Source: Arthrobotrys musiformis (taxonomy: Eukaryota > Ascomycota > Orbiliomycetes > Orbiliales > Orbiliaceae). Taken from it: a stretch of 64,000 nt of DNA. A program made the translations under genes and the position numbers. Positions 21,877-34,300 of the stretch are shown one piece after another. The stretch is from the NCBI GenBank assembly GCA_036971715.1, contig JAVHJL010000009.1, positions 1,240,001-1,304,000 on the forward strand, in the 5' to 3' direction. The notes beneath the pieces were generated by a model. That model had not been told where the DNA came from, did no database searches, and was given only the letters and a program-made list of their open reading frames with translations. Within the stretch, counting starts at the first letter, position 1. Every line of letters starts with the position of its first letter.

Positions 21877-23343
21877 TTAGAGTAGACTATCGAGTCTTGT
21901 GAACACGCTCAGACATGCAGCGACAACCTGATATCCCAAAAGTCAGCAAACCCCTCAAATCAATTGTTTTCAGATCCACACAGTATCGATCTAAATGCGG
22001 AAGTTGGGTGGATTTCTTGCTTACCTCCAACTGCAGCTCCTTATCTTTATTGTTGTTAACCTCCTCCAAAGTTATCTGCCCCAGATTCTGCCCCACGCTC
22101 CCCGAAGTATTCGTCGGTCTCCCGAACGGCCACTGCGAGAAAAGCGCAAGCAACTCCTCCACATACGCAAAAGCCCGTTCCCTAGCGTCGTACCCCAGAG
22201 TCGAAAGCGCGTTTTCAAGCACATTGGCAGCGTAAGCCGCACATACCATCGCCACGGTTCTCAGGTACCTGAACTCCATGTCTTCCGGCAAAAACTCGGT
22301 GGGGGGGAGGACTATCGTTCTTGCCGTCAGCATGGTTTTGGCGCGCGTCCGGATTTCGGTTTTGGCGCCGCCGTCGGCGACGGGGTGGGTGGCCATGTCG
22401 AAGAGGAGGAAGTTGCGCTTTTCGGTACGGAGGATGCCCTTGTCGACTAGACCTTTGGCCAGACGTTCGCGGACTTGTTTGAGCTGGTAGCCGATTTTCA
22501 TGAGGTTCCATGTTTCGCCTGTGTTCCAAATAAAAATTAGCTTTTCGTTCAATCGATTCAGTTCGCAGCGTGTAATCGCGAGAAAAGAATATTGGTTGGT
22601 GATAAATATATATAAGGGAAAGGGTGTATATACCGCTCATAAGATCTATCCAAGAGCTGACGCTCATTTTTTCGCTGGCCTTCATCATCTTGAGGGCCTC
22701 GTCCAATAACACCTCCCCGGTAAGCGTATCATCGACGACCTCGATTAATCGGTCCGCCAATGGGAACCGCCGTCTGGACGCATCCCTCTGCATGCTGATT
22801 CTTCCGCGGAAGGCGAGTTCTATCACGATACAGCCGCGTAGCGCATACGATATGTTGTCGTTCCAGAACGATAGGTATCCCTGTTACTCCACATAAACAA
22901 AGACCCAGGCATTCCATTAGTATTTGTCCGTTTGTTGGGAGAAAAAATAAAAATAAAAATAAAATTCACATTCCATTCCCTCTCTAGGAAGTTTCTTTCC
23001 TAAGAAAGAGATCGAAGTAGGAAGAAGATAGGGAGGGAGAGGGAAATGGGTGGGAAATAGGGAGGATTACCTGCTTATCTTTCAAGCCCAAGAGTAATAC
23101 TTCCTCCATCAAGGTCAGCTTGGGCTGTTTGCTCCTTTCCTTGCTCTCGCTGATATCCCTGGGATCGAACACGACCTTATGGTCGCCATCTTCGGCGGTA
23201 TAGCTGGTGGCCGACGTGCCTTCACCGGTGAAAGCTGGAGTCCTGGCCGACGAACCCTCGCCGGCGTCACCGTTGGCATTGGGTGTGGTGGATCCTCCTG
23301 CACCACCGCCGGCGCCGCGTCTTCGCACAACGGAGGACGACAT
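21877..23343 (-). CDS. VPS74: Vps74 / GOLPH3-family Golgi PI4P effector
   Basis: Binds PI4P on Golgi membranes and retains glycosyltransferases by linking their tails to COPI. Four exons (23071-23343, 22634-22880, 22025-22518, 21877-21927) give 354 aa. After a disordered Ser/Gly/Thr N-terminus of about 70 residues the GPP34 fold begins: LTLMEEVLLLGLKDKQGYLS, then FWNDNISYALRGCIVIELAF and DRLIEVVDDTLTGEVLLDEA. Next come the SWIDLMSGETWN and LKQVRERLAKGLVDKGIL elements and the hydrophobic beta-hairpin region. The C-terminal helix VVAACLSVFTRLDSLL sits on its own 51-nt exon, recovered only by splicing. Phases agree at all three introns (97, 115 and 190 nt). Length and motifs match fungal Vps74, with a longer disordered N-terminus. 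Confidence 0.95.
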
Positions 23344-24610
23344 TTAGAGGTATATGAGGTTTAGGATAGTATAGTATCGGGACGGCCTTTGTTTGGTACG
23401 AGGAGGGGATGATGAGAATTGCGGTGGTGGTGATGGTGGTGGTGGTGGTGGAGGGTGGTATTGGCCGTCGGGTTTGTTTTTCGAGCTGGGCTGGCGGGTG
23501 TAATTAAAGGTTGAGGTGAGGTAAGTTGGAAAGGGGAAGCAGAAGCAGCACGACAGTCGAAGTCAGCTGCGGCGGCGCTGTGCCTCGTTTGCAACCTCCA
23601 ATCGAGCCCGATCCAACGGCTGTGCAGCAGAACAATATTTTATATCAGATAACGCCTTCTGTATATAGGAGAAGAGGGGGAGATAGCGTCGAGGACTATT
23701 TTTTAGTCAGAGAAACGGCCATATATGTGCATATGGGGGGTCTTATATATAGCGGTATGTAGTACAGAATATATGTATATAAGTAACTATCACTGATATC
23801 AAAACACTAAGAATTAAGAAATAGATTAAAGTCGAGCCAGGAACCCAGAATAAACCCGCGGTCAAGTCTGCTCGATTCCCGGTAACTGGCTCAGAAGGCA
23901 TACGTAAGTTAAACTCCGACCGGGATGACTTTTTTCTCTCATTCATTTAGCCTACTCTCCAATCCAGACGCAAAACAGTCTTAGTGGCCTTTTTTGCACC
24001 GCCGCCGTAGCATGTCTGTTGTATGTACGGCAGGGCTGCTTTTTCCGACGCAAGCTGCTTCCAATCGTCCAATTGGCCCGTAGCTGTGATTCAACTAGAA
24101 GTTTTAGAACCCGTTTTAGGCGCTATTAGTTCAGGAAGCGATGCTGAGACATAAAATTAGTATCAGTGAAGAAATATATAAAACGCCCGTCCGCATGAGA
24201 GATGTATATAAAAACGGAAGGAGATAATTGATTCCCCTCCTCCCAAAAAAAAAAGTGATTATTCGTTTATGTACACAGGCTGACCGCAATTACTTTCGCA
24301 ACCTCTTCACCAAATACATTCCCATCCTGTGGCCGGAAGAGAAAAGTATTTTTCTATCCTGAGTTTTTTTTCCTTTTCTGTTTTGAATTTAACTGATATT
24401 GCTTCAATTGAACGACAGAAACAAAAGGAGTATGGGTTTTTTTGTACACTTCTAGAGGGTTTCCCGATGATAGATGACTAGGGCTACCCTCGGAGGGAAA
24501 TAGTCCGTTTAGACGGCTATACCAAGTTGTTAGCCTGTGTTCATTTCTCCATATATACGTATACACCCGTATATGTATACAAAGTATATATAATTATAGT
24601 GGAAGGAGAG
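23344..24610. other. Spacer upstream of VPS74
   Basis: About 1.3 kb. A (GGT)n run near 23422-23450 lies in the VPS74 promoter. AT-rich sequence with TATATA runs follows (23670-24600). No gene supported. Confidence 0.5.
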
Positions 24611-25340
24611 CTACTCACCTCCGGGCTGGCCGGCAATGTACTCAACAGCTTGACCGACTACAAAGAAAACACTTGTTAGATATATCGTAGAACATAGGGT
24701 ATTACGATATAGACATACCACTCTGGATAGCATCGGCCTCCTTATCCGGGATCTCGACGCTGAATTCCTATTCAAACGACCCCAATTAGCAATCTTTTCT
24801 ATATATATATATCTATAATGAGAGAAGGAAAGAGAGCATACCTCCTCGATAGCCATAACGACCTCGACGGTATCGAGACTATCCAATCCGAGATCATTCG
24901 AGAAGTGAGAGCTCGCCGTAATCTTCACTCAATCCCATTAGCTTCCCTTTCCCCTCTGACTCCAATAAATCCAACCTAATAAGCTAAGACTGTGTATGTA
25001 CCTTGGAAGGATCGGTAATCTGTCAAATAACACCAAGAAGTTAGTCCAAGACCTCAGCATGTATACTATATATTATATATAATATATAATATATAATATA
25101 TAATACCCCGCCAACCACTCGCCCCCAAAAACGCACCTTATCAAACCCCTTCAACAACTCCACTATCCTGCCCTCAATATCCGCCTTCGACGGCGGGCCA
25201 CCGGAAGAGTAGAAGCGTCCACCGAAGACCATCTGCGGAGCTACCGACATCGAAGGGAGGACACAGACACCGGTGGACACGGCCGGTCTCATTGACGACG
25301 TCAACAGACGGGAAGACTGTCGGAGTGCTGTTCGGAACAT
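24611..25340 (-). CDS. ACP1: Mitochondrial acyl carrier protein
   Basis: Carrier of mitochondrial type II fatty acid synthesis, also a subunit of complex I and a partner of LYR proteins in Fe-S assembly. Five exons (25137-25340, 25002-25019, 24842-24922, 24719-24767, 24611-24657) give 132 aa. The first 45 residues form an Arg/Ser presequence (MFRTALRQSSRLLTSSMRP). The carrier domain follows, with the phosphopantetheine Ser in DLGLDSLDTVEVVMAIEEE (Ser89 in this model) and FSVEIPDKEADAIQ. Exon 2 is only 18 nt (ITDPSK). The stop at 24611 follows QPGGE; because GGTGAGTAG also reads as a strong splice donor, the last few residues may differ. The start is head-to-head with RRP14, 540 bp away. Confidence 0.92.
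25002..25019 (-). other. 18-nt microexon of mitochondrial ACP
   Basis: Codes exactly six residues, ITDPSK, between a GACAG acceptor and a GTACAT donor. The family has an Asp-Pro-Lys-type turn at this place, which supports inclusion. Confidence 0.75.
25061..25104. repeat. ATATATA microsatellite in ACP intron 1
   Basis: Tandem 7-8-mers of TATATAA type fill about 40 bp of the 117-nt first intron of the acyl carrier protein gene. Confidence 0.85.
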
Positions 25341-25880
25341 TGTGATATGTATGTATAATGTTAATTGTCGAACTTGAAGAAGCGGAGGAGGTCGATGAGG
25401 TAATTGAAGCCTGGGGGATCGCAGTGGATTCTGGGTGGGAGGGAAGGTTGAAGGGAAATAAGAAATCGAGCTATTCCAATTCGTCGTTTTTCCTTTCGTG
25501 TTGGAAACGTTTTTTTCTTTTCCGGGCAACAAAAATTTGAACAGAATGTGGCTGTGCAATTTGATAGTAGATAAAACGCCACAGTCTGCGTTGTGTGGCG
25601 TTTAATCAAAGTCCTCTTTTTATACGCGCGGCTCAAAAATACGACGATTTCCCAAAATGTGTTGTCGCCAGTGCTGAAAAAAAATTTACTATCAACTGGG
25701 GTGCACAACTATTTTTTTTATTTCGTTCCTCTGCAATTTATGTCTATCCCATCTCATCGGCCTCTCAACCCAATCCATTGGATACCGACCACGCCCCCCC
25801 CCCCCGGCGCACCTCCACTCCCAATCACCATCATCATCATTCATTCATAATATATAGCTGCCCCGACAACAGCGCCCGTC
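25341..25880. promoter_or_regulatory. Shared divergent promoter of ACP1 and RRP14
   Basis: 540 bp between two divergent start codons. An A8TTT stretch in TGAAAAAAAATTTAC (about 25675-25689) resembles the ribosomal-RNA-processing element seen upstream of ribosome-biogenesis genes. A C13 run lies at about 25793-25805, close to the RRP14 start. The regulatory reading is inference. Confidence 0.45.
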
Positions 25881-27755
25881 ATGAGCGAGAAGGAGATCCA
25901 GGTACCACCCCCATCCCCAGGCGCACTCAACATCACTCAACTAATCCAATTCTGCAGGAGCGCCTGGTAAAACACGCCCGAGCATTCGACAGTCTTCTGA
26001 ACCTCATCCCCGCGAAGCTGTACTACACTCAAGATAACTCTGTACGCCCTCCTATTCCTTACATTTACTTAATACACTACTGACCTAGAAACTGTAGGAC
26101 CAATGGAAGAAACGGAAACAGACGAAAGAAGAATCGCAGGCTGCGAAACGGGCAAAGCTGGATCCGGACCAGGCTGTTACCGTCAAAGAGGTTGAGGAGG
26201 AGAGAGCCAGAGAGCGTGCTGTGAGGGAGGAGAAGAGACGGAAGTTGAATGAAGATGGGTTACCCTACGAGACTAAGTCGCAGATGAAGGCGAGGAAGAA
26301 GGAGGAAAAGAGGAGGGAGAGGAGGCAGAATAAGGAACCTGGCAGTGGTGGGAAGAAGAAGAAGGCCCAACAGCAAGAGGAGGACGAGAGTGAGGATGAG
26401 GGTGATGATGTGATGGTAGAGGAGGAAGACGAGGAAGAGAAGCCGACACCGAAGAAGAGTCCGTTGAAGCAATCGACATCTCCAAAGAAGGAACAGCACC
26501 ACCCCGCCAAGCGGAAAGATGCGAAGCCCAACGGCGTCCAACTTAAGGTCAACGGCACCGACAAATCTGGGAAAGCATCCATCATTCAGAAACCCACATC
26601 CAACTCTACAGACTCGGAATCAGGATCAGAGGAAGAAGAGGAGGATGAATCAGAGGAAGAGGAAGAAGGGGAGGAAGACGAGGAAGAGGAAGACGGAGAT
26701 ATAACAGCAGACATGGACAAAATGGCCCAAGACTCCGACTCCTCCGACTCAGAAGCATCAGACTCAGAAACGGAAACAATCCAAAAAATCCCCGGCCTCT
26801 CCACCGACATCCCCACCACCTCCACCCCCTCCCCGGCCCCCTCAAACACAACAGACACCTCCACCACCCAAAGAACCCTCGCCGAAAAGCTAAAATCCTC
26901 AAACGACCCCCTCGTCCAACAACAACTGAAAGAACGTCTGGCAAAACGTATCGAAGAACTCCGTCACGCCCGTAAAGCCGATGGCGGCGAAATCCCCCGC
27001 ACCCGCACAGAACTCATGGAACAACGTCGAAAACGTGACGAACAACGTAAAGAACGCAAAAAACAAATCAGACTGCAAGCCAAGGTCCTTGCCGAAAAGG
27101 CCGCCGAATCTTCCACGCCCAATGGGAACAAGTCTGATAAAAAGAAGAACGGAGTATCTACGTTGCCGGCGAATTATACATTCGGAAACGTCAATTTCGA
27201 GGATGGCGATAAGTTAACCGCGAACCTGGAGGGAATCAAAGCAGCGGGTAAGAAGAGGGGTCCGTCCGATGTCCTCGGTGCGCTAAAACACGCCGAGGCG
27301 AAGAAGGCGAGGTTAGCCGGCATGAATGAGGATAAGCGGGCGGACATCCAAGAGAAGGATCGGTGGAGTAAAGCGCTGAAGATGGCGAGCGGGGAGAAGC
27401 TACAAGACGATGAAGGGCTGTTGAAGAAATCCCTGAAGCGGCAGGATAAGGCTAAGAAGAAGAGCGAGAGGGAATGGTAAGTTTTATTATTCCTCGAAAT
27501 CAACTTATTATTACAAAGATTAAAATCTCTAATTACAATTTCTTGGGGACGAATAGGAAGGAACGCAACGACAATGTCGAGAAGGGTAAAATCATGCGGC
27601 AGAAGAAGCGTGAAGCCAACCTCGCGGCGCGGAGGGACCAAAAGAAATCCGGTAAAGGCGGGAAGAAGGCTAGAAAAGTGCCATCGAAGAAATCGAAGGG
27701 CAGGGCGGGCTTCGAAGGCACGGGATTCGGCGGCGCAGGGAAGAAGAAGAAGTAA
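25881..27755 (+). CDS. RRP14: Surfeit-6 family nucleolar protein Rrp14
   Basis: Nucleolar factor for early 40S/60S subunit assembly. Four exons (25881-25901, 25958-26041, 26098-27476, 27557-27755) give 560 aa. The first exon codes only MSEKEIQ. The N-terminal helix RLVKHARAFDSLLNLIPAKL and LYYTQDNSDQWKKRKQ are conserved in the Rrp14 family. A basic segment, then a long acidic Ser/Glu/Asp tract (about residues 200-240), separates it from the SURF6 domain. The SURF6 domain has LAEKLKSSNDPLVQQQLKER, LAKRIEELRHARKADGGE, RKERKKQIRLQAK and NYTFGNVNFEDGDK. It ends in a Lys/Arg-rich tail with GFEGTGFGGAGKKKK. The terminal exon restores a tail that an apparent stop at 27478 would cut off; that TAA is part of a GTAAGT donor. 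Confidence 0.93.
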
Positions 27756-30067
27756 ATCAGCCACTTTCACGATGCTGGCTATAGTATATAATACTCATAT
27801 TACGCACCCCACCACCCCTTCGCATTTCATCTACGATTTGGCGGGTACGTTTTCTTTTTTTTACTTCTTCTTTCTTGTATTATTTTATTTTTTTTCATTG
27901 CCATCATCATTGAATGTGTAAAATAGAAAGGGATACCCTTCGTTTCTGTTTTATTTTCTTTGTTTATTTTAATTTTTATTTACTTTTTTGGAAAAGGAAT
28001 CAATGCAGATTTTGCATCGGAGAATTTTTGAACTGTTCCAATACCTGGTCATGGTGGAATTCAATCCAAGTGGATAAGTGCAATATATAGTACGGGGTAG
28101 GGCAGCTGCAGTGGTTTATCTCATTAGCCGGCTGCAACTACGAATGTCATAAGCATAGCACGCTTCCGGACCTGGTACGAGACCAGCCTGGATATGAGAC
28201 AAAGATCACACAGCAAGCCGGATAGCTATGATCCAGCCCTCAAAACGGGAGCGATAAGAGGTCTACCAGCAGATAACCCCTCCCCACCCTAAACCATCTA
28301 AAGAGGAAAAAAATCGGTGTACAAGACAAGACATAGGTGAGCGTCCCTCGTTTCGTAAACCAGAGCTGGCCGAAGAGCGTCCCCAGGCTGTAAAACGAAG
28401 AAAGTTGTCTCGTACCCAGGCCACCGGGAGAGCGAATAGCGGCTCAAAAGGCGGTGTTCGCTCGGTATATCCCGTAGTATCAAATCATGCCTGATGATAA
28501 CGTATTATGACGTCTACGAACTCGATGGGTAGGAGAATCAAGCATATGATAATTAACGTCCGTTACACTGGTATAAGACATCGATACGATGAGTATTCTT
28601 GAGCTCGGATTCTTGAGACAGAAAGATCGATGGATAACTGCTGCATGGATGGATGGGCACGGCGGCAGGATTTCGGGGAAGAGCTGGCGTATGACTCGAA
28701 ATACTCCATAGAGAGAGAGACCTCAAAGCACTTCTCCGTTTATAGTGGTCTGGTACGAAAAAGCCGGGTAACATGAGAAGTGTACCGTGAAAGCCAAAAG
28801 TCTCCCCAAGCGAGGCCGTTTTGCAAATCAAAAATGTTCTTCCCGCCCCCGCGAGAAGGGACGAAAGAGGTCAGAAATCATCCTAAAGGAGTATAGCTAT
28901 CCGGGACGTTAATATTTTATTATTTCACTTAATTATATTATTGTGGTTGATATAGTGGTGGGTGTGGTGGGTGATTCAGTGATGTTGGTTGGTGGAAGGG
29001 GGTTGGGACCGTGTATTGTTTAAAAACCAGCTGTCAAGGAAAGCACACCATATCGTTCACCGCCCCCAGCAAGCTCCGCGAAAACTTGCGTTCGTGCATG
29101 AAGGGCTGAACGGTGTTTTTCTTTTTCTCAAAAGAGGGAAGGAAAATTTTGTGATACCATGTTTTTATGTTCATGTTCATGTTCCCGACGAGGTGGTGGA
29201 CTCGAGGTTAAGGTGTGTGCGACTTTCTTTTTCTTGCACGGTCTTAACTCAGTCGTTGCATGTTGCATATGCACATTCCAGTCAGTTATGTGTCCACATA
29301 CGGTAGAACGGGACGACGGTTTTGTGACTTCTTTGAAGAGGATGGGAGGGACGAGTATTAAATGTGATGGGGGGGTGGGTGCAGGGTGGTGTATATAGTT
29401 GTGTAAGAAGATAAGAATCCGGGTTAGGGACGTAGGTTTAAAGGTCGAAAAGATGGTGTGGGGGCGCCTACGAGAAAAGAGCGGGTTAAGATAGTAGCAA
29501 AGTGAGAAAAGACCTGGGATATATTTTGTCTCTTGTGAGTGTGATGGAGATGAGAGGTAAGTACAGCTGTACAGAAGGCATCGATGCACCGGTACCGCAT
29601 ATCCGGCTGTGACAAGGGATTGCAGCAAACAGACAGGATAGACGGAGTATGAAGCCTATCCAATGACAAGGCTTCAAGTTGTGAAGGCGTTATGGGGGTG
29701 GTTGCCTTTGGATTAGTGGACAAGAGGTATTTCGATCCTAAATTATAAAGGCCGCTATCAGTTTGATATCATTCGGAATTATTGGCGGTCTTGGTATTCT
29801 TGGTTTGCTTTTCTAGATTTTGCTGTCCCTTGTTTGATACCGAATTAACAGGTGATTTAGATGGTACTCCAGAACAGACTGTCGGAAACACAAGAAACAG
29901 ATGGTTGTGGGTTGTCGGGTTTAACGAGGTGGCAACTGCACAATGCAGCTTCTTTGGATTCCGAGTTCGAACCGGATTGGATGGGAGAATAAGTAAAAAC
30001 GGCTGTAGGAAGCCGCTCGAGCTACAGGAGGGTGACAGTAGGATGCTCTTTGTCGTGGTGGAGCCGG
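27756..30067. other. Convergent spacer between RRP14 and COQ9
   Basis: 2.3 kb between two converging genes, with no coding sequence I can support. T-rich 3'-UTR-like sequence lies at 27850-27990. Two inverted partial copies of a GTCTCGTACC(C)AG motif occur near 28172-28186 and 28408-28421. Confidence 0.5.
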
Positions 30068-31351
30068 CTAGATCTTGACGCCTTTGCTTCTCAAGACGTT
30101 TACGACGTTGTAGCGGGCGTAGTCAAGGTACTGTCCCACCCGGCCGACTGTGGAGCCCACCGATGCGCTGTCGGCTAGCCTTTCGTCGAGGAAGGCCCAA
30201 GTATTCGTGAAACGATCCGACCTGTCTTGGGCCATGTACACCTCTGTATCAGTTTTCTAAGTATTAGCTGTCGTCTCGATCATTGATTGGTTTTGTAGAA
30301 ATCAATATATTCTAGAAGGGATGGGTAGAAAATGTTTGCCGGCGCCTGCACCGAGACCAAGACGGTAGCACATCCGGGTCTACCCCCGTAAGTACATACA
30401 TCCGCACACAGGAATATGCCATTCGCTGTGCTAACTTCGATGATAGGATTGGATGGGGCAGGCGGGATGCAGCGAGGGTTGCAGTAAGGTGAAGGGAGAT
30501 ATAATATGCAAGTCATAAAGTAGCCGAAAGTATAAGCCACGGTCGTCACGAGCGGAAACGCTCTAGTGGATACTTTGGAGTACTTTTTAACGAGGAGGGG
30601 GAAGCGCCCACATACCGGTTGCTGCATAGATTCCTGACAAGATACCTCGTTTAGTGTACCAAGATACATCTACTGCTTTATCTCCTGTGATATTCCACAT
30701 GGTGTCGGCTAGGCTAAACAGTTCAGATGTAGACGACTGTAGATTGGTTGGGTATTTCATAAGGGCAACTGCCTATGCCGGTTGAAGAGAACCGTTAAGA
30801 AAATATGCAGGTTAGCTTAAGTCGATGTTTGCGGTCGATAGAATCGTGTTAGTAGGTTTGCCTGATGTGAGACATACCTCTGGCCAACGACGTATAACAT
30901 CTTTATTCTGCTTTAGCCGTTCAATACAAAGGGTTCTGATTTTGCTTGTGGTCCCGAATCTTGGGTTTGTAGCCTGTAAATCCTTCCATTCTTCGGATTC
31001 CGCGTAGTTGCTTAATCGCTCTCTCTGAGTGACTAAATGATACTTGACAATATCAAAGGGGCCTTGGGGGAATAAATTGGTGGTGACATCCAAGTATCCC
31101 GCCTCCTTGACCCCGGAGAGCAAAGCGGAATCAGTGAAACCCTGGGAGGGTACGTGGCTCAAGGCAGCCGATAATATCGCGGCTTGCTCGGGCGTATATG
31201 AGGCACTGGAGACGGCGGAACCTTGACCATGGTTCAATCTATGGCCATTCAAATTATTCCTCGGACTTTGGAAAGCGGACGAGAGCTTCCAGCGGGCACT
31301 AAAACCCAGCAGACCTTGTCGAACGACACGTTGAGATGACTTTGAAGCCAT
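30068..31351 (-). CDS. COQ9: Ubiquinone biosynthesis protein Coq9
   Basis: Matrix lipid-binding protein of the CoQ synthome that presents the precursor to Coq7. Three exons (30878-31351, 30616-30772, 30068-30243) give 268 aa. The N-terminus is an Arg/Ser presequence (MASKSSQRVVRQGLLGFSAR). The TetR-like helical domain follows: YTPEQAAILSAALSHVPSQG, FTDSALLSGVKEAGYLDVTT and IRTLCIERLKQNKDVIRRWP. The COQ9 domain includes FSLADTMWNITGDKAVDVSW and WYTKRGILSGIYAATEVYM. The end DTWAFLDERL-type motif appears as NTWAFLDERLADS, then VVNVLRSKGVKI. Both junctions keep phase. Intron 2 is 372 nt, unusually long here. Confidence 0.94.
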
Positions 31352-34300
31352 ATTCCTATTAATCTAAAACAAGAAGAAAAGAAAAAATATATATCAGCTC
31401 GGTACAGGGCAATCAACGTGAAATTTAGCAAGCCGAGGATAACTAACCACCTAAGACTTTGTCTCTTTGGTTGGAGAGTAAAATGAGAAACTGTTTGATT
31501 CCCTTTAGATTGTTTTATTTTCGAGCGTGGGGTTAATTGATTTGATATCAAAAAGAAAGAAAGAATCTTCGAATGCGATTGTGTTCGCAATTGCAAATGC
31601 GGAATTTTATGCAGCAGGGTTTGATGCCATTCGGAGATGAAGCGGATAAGGGTCCTTGGTAATCTCCCGGCTTGATCCACACGGATATATCACAACTCTA
31701 GTATTGTATGTACTGGCGATGTCCAACTACATGGCAAGTCCCTGGAGGCAGTTTGTTAGTCTTCAAAGACGGTTGTCGAGTCCTTCGGGGACCGGTAGAT
31801 GTCGTCGCATACAGCTGCAGGCCTTAGCCAAGTTATGAAGGTAAGTACGTTGGAAGGTCGTGACGTTCTCTAACTTTTCGGCAACATGAGACTAAAAATT
31901 TTTGGTGTTGCGGCCAACGTTGTACAGGCTGTAAGTCAACTACATACAATCTGCATCTAACCTTAAAGTCTAGTACAAGAAGGGAAATATACGAATCTCA
32001 ACCTCGAAATCCAGACCATGCATCGTACGATAATTATATTTATCGATAGTGTAAAACAGCCAGTGAGCGTAATATAGCCATAGACGGCACGCTATCATGA
32101 CATGTTAAACGGACAACCAATGGTCTTTGGACTAGGATGAGAAATATACCGCAAAGCTAAGACTAGATACTCAGTGCACAACTGTCGAGACATCCCACCC
32201 GGGCTAACTTTCTCGACTAGTACACCAGACTACTTATTCACGTACCAGAATGTAGGTGCTAACTTACAAAATGACCCAGATAGATGGATGAGACAGCCGA
32301 CGGGGCCTTGAGGCAATGGTATCCATGCATTCAATTAATTCCTTGCCAATTTCGAACGGGGCTGCTATCCGCCCAATCAGAACATCGGTCTGCAGAGAAC
32401 CGGGTTTCCGAATCGAACCCCACGGCCAGACTTCACAATCTCAACTAACTGTCTTTGAGGGTATGAAAGGAATATAATCGTTGATGCGATTTTGTTAAAA
32501 CTTACGCTATACAATACGTAAGTCTGCTTGCTCAAAAAAAAAATTAAACGGCCTAGGGTTCAGTTTCTTCAAATTTCCGGCAGTGTCGAGGTCGCTAATT
32601 GGTCCGACCCGGGCTATTAGACAGACATGTCAGACGCACGTTCCTAATCCCCGCCCGTCGACGTGCTCCAATGTTTCAATGTTTCATTGACTCTGTATCC
32701 GACTACGATCTGCTCGGCCCAAGCTTTGATCCCATTTTCATCTCGACATCGGCCAATTGCAATTGGGCATTCAATTTCTTGGTTCAGCTGACCACGGTTA
32801 GGCAAAGTGGTCTGTTGCAAATATGATCAGGCCTAGTCAACTGCACTTCGCGACTGAATTGCGCACATGTTACGTCTTAGGGACAATGAAGTTTAATCAC
32901 ATAACCAAGAAAACGGACGCACTGACTCTTTTTTTTTCCTTTTCATCTCTTTGTTTCTTCGGTTTCCTTTCTTTTTTCGGGTTATGGATCCCTTGGATCC
33001 ATATAATCCTTGAGAAAATCTTGAGCTGTGGGCCATTAGATGTGTGATGCACGTGTGATCACACCAGTCACAAAATGTTATCCGCCCCAACCTCGATTGC
33101 TTATATTGGTCTCCTTTCGATCCATTTCAATGATTCTTTGAGATACGTAGACGCCTGCAAGCCACCAACACTAGTCATGTAGGGCCATCTACACGGTACA
33201 AAGGTATGTAGTGCGTCAGGGAAAAAGGTCCATATGGGCATGGGGGGTTGTGTATGTCAGTACTATAACAAGGGTCATGGGGGGTGGTTGGCACCAGGTC
33301 TGCTTTGTCCTACCAAGGCCAGTGTAGCCGCCGATTGACAAGAACATTAGACCCTACCCGTCTCCATAAAAACAAAACAAAAAAAGGTCTTCACAGATCG
33401 GACTGAGAGTATCACATTTTTTTTTTTTGGAAGTATCTCAGACAGGCACAGGCACCTAGTAGAGCTCGAGAGCTCATATGTCAGATTTGAGACGTGTCTC
33501 TGCTCTGTGACAGTAACTTAAAACTGTGCAACTTCCCCTCGGCTAAATAAGGTTGGAGGTGTTGGTTCGACATCGTGGCAGACATTGGTGTAACATACCG
33601 GCCTCCAAACTTCAATCTTAATCCTCGGAGCCCTCTCTCGTGTGAGATTAAATCTTCAAACCGGAAAGCATTTACCGGAGGGCATGTGTAACATAATCGA
33701 GGGTCTAGACAAGTCCGAAGGGGTACGGGTTGGCTTTCAGCCACGGCTTTAGCTCTTTTATTAGGCAAATGATAACTTGATATTCATTGCACTATTCCTT
33801 CTTGCCTTTGTATCAGTGCATTAGCTTAAGCCCTCATCAATTTAGTTCCCCACGGTCCACAAGGTGGGTCGACTTCTGTCAGGAATAGGCAGGACGGAAC
33901 GGCGGTGGGTTCGCAATTGGGCTAACTGAGGGCGATATAATATAATTGGTAATGCTCGGAACTGTATCAATTCATTTGCCTCCGCCAAAATATAGTAAGG
34001 TAAAATAAAAAAAGATAAAAACAAATAAAATTTTATAATAACGTCAAACCCCTTCAGCCTAGGCTCTAGGCCTGAAGCTTTTGTAGTTTTGGGCTTAGTC
34101 TTGATCGGCTAACGGTTTTGGCTTAGTGGAGTTAGAGGATACCGTGAGAGGAATGCTGTGTCGCTGCGACGGAGCCTTATACATATATTATATTATACGA
34201 AAGCACGATCATGCTTTTTTTGTTGTTTTAACCCGGCCTCTGCTGTGGTAGACCGTGCATATTGACTGCATATTTGCAGGGATGGATCGTCCATTCGGAG

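Noticed and set aside
26260..26944. Long antisense frames over RRP14
   Set aside because: They arise from the acidic Ser/Glu coding tract; the plus strand has the SURF6 domain.
27474..27480. TAA at 27478 as the stop of RRP14
   Set aside because: It is inside a GTAAGT donor; splicing to 27557 restores the conserved basic tail.
32395..32430. GGTTCGATTC on the minus strand as a tRNA B box
   Set aside because: The T stem does not pair and no A box or acceptor stem lies at the right spacing.
33481..33768. 95-codon minus-strand open frame
   Set aside because: It begins with TTG, has no recognisable family and lies in the gene-poor stretch.
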